The notes under the pieces: generated by a model
Databases searched by the model: none
Told to the model about the DNA's origin: nothing
The model's input: only the letters and a program-made list of their open reading frames with translations
Source of the DNA: Pseudobacter ginsenosidimutans
Lineage (GTDB): Bacteria > Bacteroidota > Bacteroidia > Chitinophagales > Chitinophagaceae
DNA: 64,000 nucleotides
Reading direction: 5' to 3'
NCBI RefSeq assembly: GCF_007970185.1
Contig: NZ_CP042431.1
Span: forward strand, 3,658,001-3,722,000
Position numbers and translations under genes: made by a program
Shown here: positions 1 to 8,562 of the stretch, one piece after another
Position numbering within the stretch: position 1 is the stretch's first letter
Layout: every line of letters begins with the position of its first letter

Positions 1-679
1 GCCATTGCGGAGAAGCTGTTTGCCAGATCAGTTTGGAGAATGCTTTTCGATTGGCTTCATAGCCCAACTTTCCGCGTTCAGTAGCAAAATAATATTGATA
101 CCACCATTGTTGTTCAGCCTGTGGCGATAAAGGTTTCTTATTCGCTTCCTGGCTGCCGATCAGGTAGCCACTCACAGAAACCAATGCAGTTGTACGTTCC
201 GGCCAGAGGGCGGCAACAATATTAGCGGTCCTTGCACCCCAGTCGAATCCTCCGATGATGGCCTTGTTGATCTTCAGGGCATCCATAAAATCAATTACAT
301 CCATTGCGAGTGCGGCCTGTTGGCCATTGCGCGGCGTTTTCGCATCGAGAAAACGGGTACTGCCATAACCCCGGAGATAAGGGATCAGTACCCTGTATCC
401 TTTACCCGCCAGCAGCGCTGACACTTCAGTGTAACTGTGTATATCATAAGGCCAGCCATGGAGCAGGATCACAGCCTGTCCGTCAGCAGGACCGGCTTCC
501 GCATAACCGATATCGAGAATGGCTGTTTTGATCTGTTTGATGGGGAGAGCACTGGTTGCAATTCGTTCACTCATGACTGTTGTGTTTTGTGCATTTGTAC
601 CTAAGATACCCAGGATTACTGCGGAGAAACTGAAAGCGGTGGCCAGCCAATAGCGGCGGCTAACATTGAGCTGTTGCAT
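1..679 (-). CDS. alpha/beta hydrolase, epoxide hydrolase/haloalkane dehalogenase-like (3' end cut by window)
   Basis: This is an alpha/beta-fold hydrolase of which the first 226 residues are visible; the C-terminal part with the catalytic histidine lies outside the window. The start at MQQLNVSRRYW gives a hydrophobic export-type leader with an SRR pair, which may be a Tat or Sec signal, so the enzyme is probably periplasmic. Oxyanion-hole motif HGWP is near residues 74-77. The nucleophile elbow GGFDWGA (Asp146) has Asp rather than Ser, which is the epoxide hydrolase/haloalkane dehalogenase pattern (GxDWG). An esterase is therefore less likely. The substrate is unknown. The DoxX-like gene lies just upstream on the same strand (7 bp gap), so they may be co-transcribed. 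Confidence 0.85.
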   Translation of the reverse strand, partial: MQQLNVSRRYWLATAFSFSAVILGILGTNAQNTTVMSERIATSALPIKQIKTAILDIGYAEAGPADGQAVILLHGWPYDIHSYTEVSALLAGKGYRVLIPYLRGYGSTRFLDAKTPRNGQQAALAMDVIDFMDALKINKAIIGGFDWGARTANIVAALWPERTTALVSVSGYLIGSQEANKKPLSPQAEQQWWYQYYFATERGKLGYEANRKAFSKLIWQTASPQW

Positions 680-686
680 GTTTTAA

Positions 687-1133
687 TTATTTTCTGATTG
701 AATCCAATCCGAATGATTGGGAAAAAAGAATGTCTCTTTTGCCTGTGGTAGTAATGCGGTAATCTGCGGGGTATAGTTTCCTGAACTGGATGTAAGTTAC
801 GGATACCATCGCAAATGCGATCATCGCATCGATAGTTGAGGCAAAACCAAGCACGGCGAGTTTGGAGAAGAAGGCAAAGATGATGTCGAAGAAGATGCCG
901 GCGAAAACCCACTCCTTCAGTCTCAGTAACCTGTTTGGCGTCAGCAATACGGCCACGCCCGACAGTTTTGCCACACCCAGAATATAAATGAAATGGACCG
1001 GATAACCGAGTTGCTGCGTAATATCCCAAACCAGCTTGTTTTGTGTGAGCTCACAGATGCCGCTGGTGCCGAACCACAGGGAAGTGAGGATAGCGCCTGT
1101 CCGGTAAATGATCTTTGATGTTTTTGTGTTCAT
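687..1133 (-). CDS. DoxX-like family membrane protein
   Basis: A small integral membrane protein of 148 residues with four hydrophobic segments (about residues 10-28, 43-62, 72-92 and 96-115), as in DoxX-like proteins. The start is placed at MNTKTSKIIYR, because the upstream in-frame extension MCYQTT... adds a non-conserved stretch. The pattern of a Gly/Phe-rich first helix (LWFGTSG), a second helix with YILGVAKLSG and a PNRLLRLKEW loop is typical of the DoxX_2/DUF4870-like group. Proteins of this type are often encoded beside oxidoreductases or hydrolases, but their biochemical role is poorly defined. It is adjacent to, and probably co-transcribed with, the downstream hydrolase. Confidence 0.75.
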   Translation of the reverse strand: MNTKTSKIIYRTGAILTSLWFGTSGICELTQNKLVWDITQQLGYPVHFIYILGVAKLSGVAVLLTPNRLLRLKEWVFAGIFFDIIFAFFSKLAVLGFASTIDAMIAFAMVSVTYIQFRKLYPADYRITTTGKRDILFSQSFGLDSIRK

Positions 1134-1302
1134 GTTATATTGCTTTAGCGTTGTTTGATAACACAAAGATGTTCATCACACGGGTGCTGAATAAGCAGTT
1201 TCCTGTGAAGTGGACAGATGAACCAGTGAACCAGGCATTGGGAAAGGGGGAGGATTTGTGTACTATTCCTAAATTGGTTTTCTTTACAGCAAATCGTCAA
1301 CA

Positions 1303-2523
1303 ATGATCTGTACGCTGTATGCACATTACACAGGATTTGACAGAATCAAAAAAAGGATAGAGGAGTTTTTCCCGGAAGGCAAACTGTTTGTGGGTAAAGA
1401 CGGGGAATCCGATGTACTGGAATGTGAGGCCAAAGGAGGATTTCTCAGGCCTTCCGGAAAATTGAAGATCAGCTATCGCGAAAAAGAGAATCCATCCTAT
1501 AAAATTGCAGAGAATGATCATTCTCCGCTTACCAATAACCTTCGGGGATTGCATGGGTATGCGAGGTCTTTACCTTTCTCCAATGAAAGCCTGCAGGAAA
1601 AATTCCTGCAAAAGATCTTTACACTGAACTGTGAGTTTTCCATCGCTGTAACGAAAGGAGAAATAAAAGAATTGAAAAATGTAATTCAGGAATTGGCTCA
1701 GGAGTTCGATGCCATCCTGTTTGTGCAACCCAAAACGGTGATCAGTAAATCGAAGGGACAACATTTTTTAGACAGTCATCTCGATCTTATCATCGACCAG
1801 GAAGGCAATAGCGGGATCGATTTCCTGGATGTGAAAATTGATGCCGCATATTTCGATCAGCAGGTACCTGCCAGGGAAGACCAGCTGGCAAGAAAATCCA
1901 GATCGGAGCAACTGATCGGATCCTGGCAGATCAGTGTGAACAAGCATCTGCCTGTTATCGATTCAGAAGAAACGGTTACCATCAGACGAGCTGAAGAGAT
2001 CGCACAACGCGTGTCTGTACTGGCAGTGGTGAACCTCGTTGCTTTCAGTCATATCCCGCCGGAAGAAGCAACAGACTATCTGCAACAAAATAATCTATGG
2101 GCCTTTGTTACGCCCGCTGAAAAGGATTTTCTCAACGATCCCACGGAGGAAAAGAAAAGTCGCGAAAGCTGGAAATGCGAGTGCATCTATACCTTACTGT
2201 GGGCATTGAACAAAACGGAAGCACTTCCTTCTCCTGCACAGTTATGTGATCTCGGAACTATTCCTCCGGAGCAATACCCTGTTGGAAAGGATAAGTTTCC
2301 TGAAGACTTTATCCGCACTGCCGGTCTTGTACGCTCCAAAGCTGACATACTTGATGCCAGCGATCTTTATTATCGCCTGGACTGGGCCTGTGTTGACGCC
2401 AGGATCCATGGCAAGCAAATCACCGAAGCTCATCCCGGTGTTGTATACGAACGGCATTATGCATTGAACTGGTTAATAAATTATGGAAATCAGGAATGGG
2501 ATGATGTGAGTTGCGACACCTGA
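1303..2523 (+). CDS. DUF4272 domain-containing protein
   Basis: A cytoplasmic protein of 406 residues without a signal peptide or membrane segment. The C-terminal half (about 225-406) matches the DUF4272 pattern: a region rich in RAEEIAQRVSVLAVV, then a WKCECIYTLLWAL helix, and the closing block VVYERHYALNWL...WDDVSCDT. The N-terminal half (1-215) is a mixed alpha/beta region of no known function that is common in longer members. The function of the family is unknown. It is transcribed divergently from the DoxX-like gene with a 169-bp intergenic region in which I see no clear consensus promoter. Confidence 0.75.
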   Translation: MICTLYAHYTGFDRIKKRIEEFFPEGKLFVGKDGESDVLECEAKGGFLRPSGKLKISYREKENPSYKIAENDHSPLTNNLRGLHGYARSLPFSNESLQEKFLQKIFTLNCEFSIAVTKGEIKELKNVIQELAQEFDAILFVQPKTVISKSKGQHFLDSHLDLIIDQEGNSGIDFLDVKIDAAYFDQQVPAREDQLARKSRSEQLIGSWQISVNKHLPVIDSEETVTIRRAEEIAQRVSVLAVVNLVAFSHIPPEEATDYLQQNNLWAFVTPAEKDFLNDPTEEKKSRESWKCECIYTLLWALNKTEALPSPAQLCDLGTIPPEQYPVGKDKFPEDFIRTAGLVRSKADILDASDLYYRLDWACVDARIHGKQITEAHPGVVYERHYALNWLINYGNQEWDDVSCDT

Positions 2524-2634
2524 TGTTGTCAACTTAATTGCATTTTAATTTTAGATTAATAGCCTGCCAAGACCAGGCAAATACCTTCGTGCCGGTGAAG
2601 TGAACAGATCGATCATCTTTCAAATGACCGGATT

Positions 2635-3684
2635 ATGAAGGAAATCTTGCAATATAATTTCTTGCAGAACACTGTACAAAGCTGGCTCATCGCATTGGGT
2701 ATCGGAATGTTGATGCTGACCGCGCTCAGGATCATTCAATCCCTGGTGATCAAAAGGATCAGGGCCTTAACAGCCAGAACACAAACGAATTTCGATGATT
2801 TTATCATCAGTACCATCGGGCGCTCTGTAATGCCGATGTTGTATGTGCTGGCCATTTACAGCAGCATGCAGTATCTCACACTTTCAGAAAAAGCCAACAG
2901 GATCGCGCATGTGGTTGTGATGGTGATCTGCACATTTTATGTTTTGCGGATCATCAGCAGTTTCATCGTATATATCTTTCAACGTTCATTGGTGAAACAG
3001 GACAATGAGCAACGAAAGAAACAATCCAGGGGTATCCTGCTCATCATCCAGGTATTGATCTGGGTGGCGGGTTTTCTCTTTCTGATAGATAATCTTGGTT
3101 ACAATATCACCACGCTGGTTGCTGGTTTGGGTATTGGCGGTATCGCCATTGCGCTGGCGGCCCAAACGATCCTCGGCGATCTTTTCAGTTACCTGGTGAT
3201 CTTCTTCGATAAGCCATTCCAGATCGGCGATTTCATTATTATGGATGATAAGCTGGGAACAGTGGAATACATCGGTATCAAAACCACCAGGATCCGCACC
3301 CTTAGCGGAGAACAGCTGGTTTGCTCGAATACTGATCTCACCAATTCCAGGGTGCACAATTATAAAAAAATGAAAGAGCGCCGTGTTGTTTTTTCTTTTC
3401 GCGTGGTGTATGGAACAGCCGCGGAAAAAATCAAACGGATCCCGGCGATGGTAAAACAGATCGTGGGAGAGTTCACTGATACAAGATTCGACAGGGCGCA
3501 TTTCAAAACCTTTGCAGAGTCCAGCCTGGAGTTTGAAGTGGTGTTCTATGTGCTATCACCGGATTACAATATGTATATGGACCGGCAGCAAAGCATTAAC
3601 CTGAGGATCTATGAGCAATTTGAACAGGAAGGGATTTCCTTTGCATTGCCAGCACAAAGGATCTTTATGGGCAGTTCCAACTAA
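2635..3684 (+). CDS. MscS family small-conductance mechanosensitive ion channel
   Basis: Inner-membrane channel of 349 residues that opens under membrane tension and releases solutes during hypo-osmotic shock. Membrane helices are seen near residues 15-35, 63-80, 88-112 and 135-155. The pore helix follows (about 158-185) and has the Gly/Ala-rich signature LVAGLGIGGIAIALAAQ of MscS TM3. After it comes the LGDLFSYLVIFFDKPFQIGDFI element that opens the beta domain, then a soluble C-terminal domain. The length is slightly larger than E. coli MscS (286 residues) because of an extra N-terminal helix. Its stop codon overlaps the stop of the convergent SNF2 helicase gene. Confidence 0.92.
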   Translation: MKEILQYNFLQNTVQSWLIALGIGMLMLTALRIIQSLVIKRIRALTARTQTNFDDFIISTIGRSVMPMLYVLAIYSSMQYLTLSEKANRIAHVVVMVICTFYVLRIISSFIVYIFQRSLVKQDNEQRKKQSRGILLIIQVLIWVAGFLFLIDNLGYNITTLVAGLGIGGIAIALAAQTILGDLFSYLVIFFDKPFQIGDFIIMDDKLGTVEYIGIKTTRIRTLSGEQLVCSNTDLTNSRVHNYKKMKERRVVFSFRVVYGTAAEKIKRIPAMVKQIVGEFTDTRFDRAHFKTFAESSLEFEVVFYVLSPDYNMYMDRQQSINLRIYEQFEQEGISFALPAQRIFMGSSN

Positions 3685-6600
3685 GCAGGTTGAAAACTCA
3701 GCAGTTTCAGTAATTCATTTTTCGATAAAACAGGAAGCAGGGTATTACCGGTTTTGATGAGGTTATCGGCCAGGGATTGTTTATTCTCCTGCATCTGCAT
3801 GATCTTTTCTTCTACTGTGTTGGAGCAGATAAGCCGGATTGCGATCACTTTCTTGTTTTGCCCGATGCGGTGTGCTCGGTCGATGGCCTGGTTTTCCACG
3901 GCTGGATTCCACCAGGGATCCACGATGTACACATAATCAGCGGCAGTGAGGTTGAGACCTGTGCCACCAGCTTTCAGGCTGATGAGAAAAACCCGGCTGT
4001 CGGGATTGTTTTGGAAAGCGTTTACTATTTCGCCGCGCTTTTTGGTATGGGTACTTCCCGTGAGGGTTTCGAATCCGATATTTCTTTTTTTCAATTCTGC
4101 CACTATCAGGTCCAGCATCGAAACAAACTGCGAAAACACAAGGATCTTGTGGTGTGGCGATTTGGTTTCGATCTGCTCCATCAATGTGTGGATCTTTGCT
4201 GAGCTATGACCGGTGAGGGCTTCATTGCCCAACAGTGCTGGCGCATCACAGATCTGGCGGAGACGGGTGAGCCCTTTCAAAACATTCATCGGGTTACGTT
4301 TCAACTCATCGTTGGAAATGGCCGACACATAATCCCTGAACTCTTTTTCATAAGCATCATAGATGCCGCGTTGTTCCTCATCCATCTCACAATACACTAC
4401 CATCTCTGTTTTTTCCGGCAGTTCGGGCGCCACTTCATCCTTGGTGCGTCGCATGATGAAGGGCTGCACTTTCTGTTGCAGTTCCCTGGCGCGTTTACTG
4501 TACTTGAACGTATCGATGGGAATGGAAAAGATATCCCTGAAATACTGTTTGTTGCCTAACAGTCCGGGACATGCGAAACTCAACTGGCTGAACAGATCGA
4601 AAGTATTGTTCTCGATGGGCGTGCCCGTGATCACGATCCTGTTGCGGGCATTCAGCAGCCGGACTGCTTTGTAGCGCTGCGTTTCAGGGTTCTTGATATG
4701 TTGCGACTCATCCAGGAAGGCATAGTTGAAATGGTAATCCTTCAGGAACCTTATGTCTGAAAGCAGGGTGCCGTATGTGGTAAGTATGATCTCGTACTGG
4801 TCAAAGTCTTCCGTAGTCCTGTTACGGCTGGCGCCGTGCACCGTAAGCAAACGGATATCTGGCGCAAACTTCAATAATTCCTGTTGCCAGTTGAACACCA
4901 GCGTGCCGGGCACTACCAGCAGATTGGTATTGTTTTTCACTTTTTTTCTTTGTGAAAGAATAAAGGCGATGATCTGGATGGATTTACCCAGTCCCATATC
5001 GTCCGCCAGGCAACCACCGAAATTCAGGTCGTCCAGTGCATTGAGCCAGTTGAGGCCTTCCAGTTGGTAAGGCCGAAGAGTGGCGTTCAGGCCTTCAGGT
5101 GTTTCGATCCTTTCGATCTCACGGATCCCTTCCAGCTTATTCCTGTATTCCATTATTTCCTGTTCAATGGCCGCATCGGGGAGGGCCGCTTCGTACAGTT
5201 GTTCAATGGCGGAAAGATTGATCTTGTTGATGCGGATGGTGCTTTCATCGATGACTTCCGCGTTGTTGAAGTAATCGGAGAATTTCAGGATCCATTCCTG
5301 TGGCAGGATGCCTTCAGTGCCGTCATCCAGTTGTACATATTTATTCTGGTTGCGAATGCTTTTGTAAACCTGTTTCAGTGAAGCACGCTGTTTGCCGAAC
5401 TGTACGCGTATATCGGCATTGAACCAGTTGATGCCTGTCCTGATCTTGATATCGATCTTCACCCGGTGCGGATTTTTCCGGTTACTGTCCAGCTCATTGA
5501 ATCCAAGTACCCTGATGTTTTCTTTTTCCCATACTTCAAATGCCTGGAGAAACCAGTCTTCCGAAAGGAAGCGGTCGCGGTGCAGGTAAAAATAATGCAG
5601 ATCGTTTTCCAGTTGTTCTTCAAAGTGAGTATGCTGACCCAGGAGCAACGCTGTGAAAGCCCGCTCTGCATCATCGTTACGGGGCAGTATCACTTCTTTT
5701 CCCTTTGCATTGGTGGTATGCACCAGCCGTTGGGTGCGGATAGGTATTTCTATGTCCCCGTAGCGGATCACGGGAATGATCATCACATAGTTCTTGAGGT
5801 CGGAAAGATAGAGGATGCGCTGAAGACCGCTGCCGCCCGGCAGTTCAGGCAATTCAGCTGCTGTTACGTGCTGCAGGTACCGGTAATCCACGGGGAGTTT
5901 ATCTTCCAGCTTATCAAGCAACTGGCTTTTGAACTCGCTGAACTTGTTATGATGAATGAGGAAATGATCTTTCTTCTTCAATAATTCGATCATACCCAGG
6001 GCTGGTAACTGATCAATCAGATAAAGTGTTTCCCCTGCCTGCAGGAACCAGTTCAAACGCAGGTGCGCCTCTTTCAGATCCAGTTCTTCCTGTGCCAGCT
6101 GCAGCTTTCCGGCAATGGCGTAAAAATTACCTTCCCGGGTAACGGTGAGCCTCAGACTATTTTGCAGGAGGGCTGCTTTCACGGGCCTGATGGAGCTGGC
6201 TGTAATATTCTCAGATACCTCCGCATCATGCAGGTAGAATTTGTAACGTGCAGGATTGCGGATGATCGCTTTCAACGCTTTCAGGTCTGAAGGTGAGCGT
6301 TTAGTGGACGGATGATTCTGGAATTTGTGAACGGCTGTATAGAATTTCAGCTGTTCCGGATCATCCTGTGTCCAGGCCAGGTCCAGCGGTGCGATCATTG
6401 TCAAAGGATTCTTGATCTTCCCTTCTTTCGAAACCGGCGCCGAATAGAGCTCTGTCACCAGATGCCTGTTATACTTGTGTTGTTTGAAAACAGTAATAAT
6501 GGTTTTGCCTTCGGCCACCGGATCTTCCTGATGCAATGCTTCTGACGCAGGAAATAATAACTGGTTCATGCCCTGCAGGGTAGCAGGAGTAACTGCCTGT

Positions 6601-7085
6601 AATGAAGCATGTTTGGGGGCGATCACCAGTTTGTTGTTTTCCCATTGTACAGAAAAATAATCGTCAGGTTCCTGCACAGTCCCCAAACCATAATCGGCGC
6701 CGAATTGCCGCAGTTTATTCTTCCTTAGATCTGGAAAAAAGAAAACACCGAATTCCTCTTTTCGCAGGAGGGCTGTGAGCACCTGTGCTTCATGAATACA
6801 TAACTGGTCAGAATGCTGATTGCAGGTGCAGGACACCAGTAACTGCTCTTCCTGACGCAACACAGTTACAGGCGGAAAAAGGGGAAAAGCGAGGCGGTTC
6901 AGGAAAATCCCACTATCGGCCTCCAGGCTATGCGGAGTAATCAGCTGGTAGTCCTTCTGCTCCACGTATTGGCCGCCGGCGCCGGACTGGGCAATCTGGG
7001 TCTCATCGAGGGATTCCAGTGAAAACCTCTTGAAACGGTTATTTGACAATTCCTGATGATTGGCGGCCTGATCCATGGCCTGCAA
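3681..7085 (-). CDS. SNF2-family DEAD/DEAH-box helicase with SWIM zinc finger
   Basis: A 1134-residue Swi2/Snf2-type ATPase. An N-terminal SWIM-like zinc finger (CTCNQHSDQLCIH, about residues 85-97) is followed by a long accessory region. The two RecA-like lobes occupy roughly 670-1120. Motif I is DDMGLGKS (Lys701), motif II is DESQ, motif III is ITGTPIEN. Lobe 2 has LVFSQFVSMLD, GGTGLNLTAAD and QAIDRAHRIGQ. This domain order is usual for bacterial SNF2 proteins, which translocate on double-stranded DNA and remodel protein-DNA or RNA polymerase complexes; the exact role here is not known. A start three codons later (MDQAANHQ) is equally possible. The gene is convergent with mscS, their stop codons overlapping. 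Confidence 0.93.
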   Translation of the reverse strand: MQAMDQAANHQELSNNRFKRFSLESLDETQIAQSGAGGQYVEQKDYQLITPHSLEADSGIFLNRLAFPLFPPVTVLRQEEQLLVSCTCNQHSDQLCIHEAQVLTALLRKEEFGVFFFPDLRKNKLRQFGADYGLGTVQEPDDYFSVQWENNKLVIAPKHASLQAVTPATLQGMNQLLFPASEALHQEDPVAEGKTIITVFKQHKYNRHLVTELYSAPVSKEGKIKNPLTMIAPLDLAWTQDDPEQLKFYTAVHKFQNHPSTKRSPSDLKALKAIIRNPARYKFYLHDAEVSENITASSIRPVKAALLQNSLRLTVTREGNFYAIAGKLQLAQEELDLKEAHLRLNWFLQAGETLYLIDQLPALGMIELLKKKDHFLIHHNKFSEFKSQLLDKLEDKLPVDYRYLQHVTAAELPELPGGSGLQRILYLSDLKNYVMIIPVIRYGDIEIPIRTQRLVHTTNAKGKEVILPRNDDAERAFTALLLGQHTHFEEQLENDLHYFYLHRDRFLSEDWFLQAFEVWEKENIRVLGFNELDSNRKNPHRVKIDIKIRTGINWFNADIRVQFGKQRASLKQVYKSIRNQNKYVQLDDGTEGILPQEWILKFSDYFNNAEVIDESTIRINKINLSAIEQLYEAALPDAAIEQEIMEYRNKLEGIREIERIETPEGLNATLRPYQLEGLNWLNALDDLNFGGCLADDMGLGKSIQIIAFILSQRKKVKNNTNLLVVPGTLVFNWQQELLKFAPDIRLLTVHGASRNRTTEDFDQYEIILTTYGTLLSDIRFLKDYHFNYAFLDESQHIKNPETQRYKAVRLLNARNRIVITGTPIENNTFDLFSQLSFACPGLLGNKQYFRDIFSIPIDTFKYSKRARELQQKVQPFIMRRTKDEVAPELPEKTEMVVYCEMDEEQRGIYDAYEKEFRDYVSAISNDELKRNPMNVLKGLTRLRQICDAPALLGNEALTGHSSAKIHTLMEQIETKSPHHKILVFSQFVSMLDLIVAELKKRNIGFETLTGSTHTKKRGEIVNAFQNNPDSRVFLISLKAGGTGLNLTAADYVYIVDPWWNPAVENQAIDRAHRIGQNKKVIAIRLICSNTVEEKIMQMQENKQSLADNLIKTGNTLLPVLSKNELLKLLSFQPA

Positions 7086-7155
7086 ATATCGGCTATTTGG
7101 CCTTTCCGTTTTTTCCCCTCCAATGCCCCATTAAAAATAATTTAACATCAGATGA

Positions 7156-7186
7156 TCTGTATAGTTAGGAATCCTAACTATATTTG
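7156..7186 (+). promoter_or_regulatory. Bacteroidota-type promoter of the MarR operon
   Basis: The -7 element TATATTTG (7179-7186) matches TAnnTTTG exactly. TCTG at 7156-7159 is one base off the TTTG -33 element, with the expected 19-bp spacing. The palindrome at 7160-7182 covers the whole spacer and the first bases of the -7 element. Confidence 0.65.
7160..7182. promoter_or_regulatory. perfect inverted repeat, probable MarR operator
   Basis: Two perfect 11-bp arms (TATAGTTAGGA and its complement TCCTAACTATA) flank a single A. The dyad size suits a MarR-family dimer. It fills the spacer of the promoter of the four-gene operon that ends in a MarR gene, so autoregulation by that protein is the simplest inference. 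Confidence 0.75.
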
Positions 7187-7221
7187 AATGGTCAAATCAA
7201 ACAACATCCAAATAAACAATC

Positions 7222-7989
7222 ATGAAAAAGATCACTATGTTACTCGGAATGGCGCTGTTCACAGGAGCAGCAGCCCTGGCATCACCGGATTGCGACAGTT
7301 GTAAGAAAGTTAAGTCTACCATCAATGAAGCCGATTATGCGATCACCGGCGCTTCGGTGAAGCATAATAAGAGATGGGGACAACTGGAATTCGAGATCAC
7401 AGTAAAGGGGCAGGCGGGGAGAAGCACTTCCAAAGCAGCGGGCAAAATGAATGGCGCTCCGGTTGACGGATATGTGTTTCCCACCACGCTGAAATCAGAA
7501 GATGTGGGCTTCAGTAAAACAGAGGGCATCGTTGCACTTGCCCTTACAGCCCACCCTGATTTTGATGATACGCCACTCTGGGATGAAAACGGGGATGGCG
7601 ATTACAGGAACGATAAGATCGTTTGGCACCCTCACTGGGTGGTACTTGTTTCCGATAAAAGAGTACCAGGTGGTTTGTCTGTTAAGGAATTCAATGTTTC
7701 TGATACTTCCGTAGTGCTTCCCAAAACAAATCCGGGTATGCCGATGTATATGGACTCACCCGGCTTCCAGGTGGTGACCGAGGCCAATGCCATCAGGGTG
7801 GTAGTGCCGGATTACAGGGTCCGTTTCAAAACGGATTTTAAATATGATGCAGTGGGCGCTTATATGCAGGTGGTAACAGGAGAAGGCGGTGAACATGCAG
7901 CCGGCGGAAGTATGCCGATGCTCGGCGTATACAAAGTGTACAGTGTGTTATCCAAAGATCTCTCCCTTCCTTACCAGGTAAAACAATAA
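7222..7989 (+). CDS. secreted protein of unknown function
   Basis: A 255-residue exported protein: a signal peptide ends near ALASPDCDSC, and a CDSC cysteine pair follows directly at the mature N terminus. The mature part is predicted to be mainly beta structure, with an acidic Asp/Gly-rich segment (DDTPLWDENGDGDYRNDK, about residues 115-132) that resembles a calcium-binding loop, then an HPHWVVLV segment. I do not recognise the family. It is the first gene of an operon with the DUF2024 gene, a small unknown gene and the MarR regulator, and is directly downstream of the operator-containing promoter. The CxxC pair and the cysteine-rich MarR suggest a redox or metal theme, but this is inference. 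Confidence 0.7.
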   Translation: MKKITMLLGMALFTGAAALASPDCDSCKKVKSTINEADYAITGASVKHNKRWGQLEFEITVKGQAGRSTSKAAGKMNGAPVDGYVFPTTLKSEDVGFSKTEGIVALALTAHPDFDDTPLWDENGDGDYRNDKIVWHPHWVVLVSDKRVPGGLSVKEFNVSDTSVVLPKTNPGMPMYMDSPGFQVVTEANAIRVVVPDYRVRFKTDFKYDAVGAYMQVVTGEGGEHAAGGSMPMLGVYKVYSVLSKDLSLPYQVKQ

Positions 7990-8000
7990 AAGCAATTTTT

Positions 8001-8270
8001 ATGAAAGTTTCAGTATTCGATACCTACGTTACAAAGAAAAATGGCGGCATCATGCACTTCGATATCCTGGTGCCAACGGACCTTGTTTCCAATGAAGAGA
8101 AAGTGCATGAATATGGAAAACAATACCTGGCGGAAAAGGGACAGGCGGGGCAGCCCCTTGCTACCAGCGAATGCCGCTTTTGCCATATAGAAGAAGCTAC
8201 TGAAGATATCTTGACCGATATAAACCGTCAGGGTTATTCCATTATCGAGATGCAGGGATGTAACAACTAA
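8001..8270 (+). CDS. DUF2024 family protein
   Basis: An 89-residue soluble protein that matches the DUF2024 family over its full length. It begins MKVSVFDTYVTKKNGG, continues with MHFDILVP and carries a conserved CRFCHIEEA segment (about residues 57-65) before the C-terminal helix. The CxxCH arrangement could bind a metal, but no function is established for the family. The gene starts 11 bp after the secreted protein gene and is therefore in the same operon under the probable MarR operator. Confidence 0.85.
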   Translation: MKVSVFDTYVTKKNGGIMHFDILVPTDLVSNEEKVHEYGKQYLAEKGQAGQPLATSECRFCHIEEATEDILTDINRQGYSIIEMQGCNN

Positions 8271-8281
8271 CCATTAACTTT

Positions 8282-8542
8282 ATGATCATGAACACTGATA
8301 CCAGGGAAACATTACCCAACAAAGGAAATTTCCGGGAGCTGGTGATGACGCTCTTCCGTCAAAAACAAAAAGCCGCGATGTTGTATGAAGACAATGGCGT
8401 AACACGCGCCAACGGATTCATCACAGCTGTTTTCGAAAAAGATGGAAAACAGTGGTTGCGGCTCGATAAAAGCCTTGAGATAGAAATTGGAAAACTGTAC
8501 GCGCTCAACGGAGTTTTTGCTTCCGATTATTCAGAGTGCTGA
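8282..8542 (+). CDS. small conserved-type hypothetical protein
   Basis: An 86-residue protein of unknown function without signal peptide or membrane segment. Two ATGs are possible (8282, or 8288 giving MNTDTRETLP). The predicted fold is an N-terminal helix (FRELVMTLFRQKQKAAMLYED) followed by about four beta strands (ANGFITAVFEKDGKQWLRLD...), which resembles a small beta-barrel or Sm-like layout, though the similarity is too weak to name. It lies 11 bp after the DUF2024 gene and just before the MarR gene, and so is probably part of the MarR-controlled operon. Confidence 0.65.
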   Translation: MIMNTDTRETLPNKGNFRELVMTLFRQKQKAAMLYEDNGVTRANGFITAVFEKDGKQWLRLDKSLEIEIGKLYALNGVFASDYSEC

Positions 8543-8562
8543 GCTTTGGTTATTTTGCAGCG

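Noticed and set aside
2569-2590. Weak dyad (GCCTG...CAGGC) before the MscS gene as a terminator or riboswitch
   Set aside because: Only five paired bases and no T run; too weak to call.
3754-6545. Several open frames on the + strand across the SNF2 helicase gene
   Set aside because: They lie antisense to a long, motif-complete helicase gene and encode no recognisable protein; they are shadows of its codon pattern.
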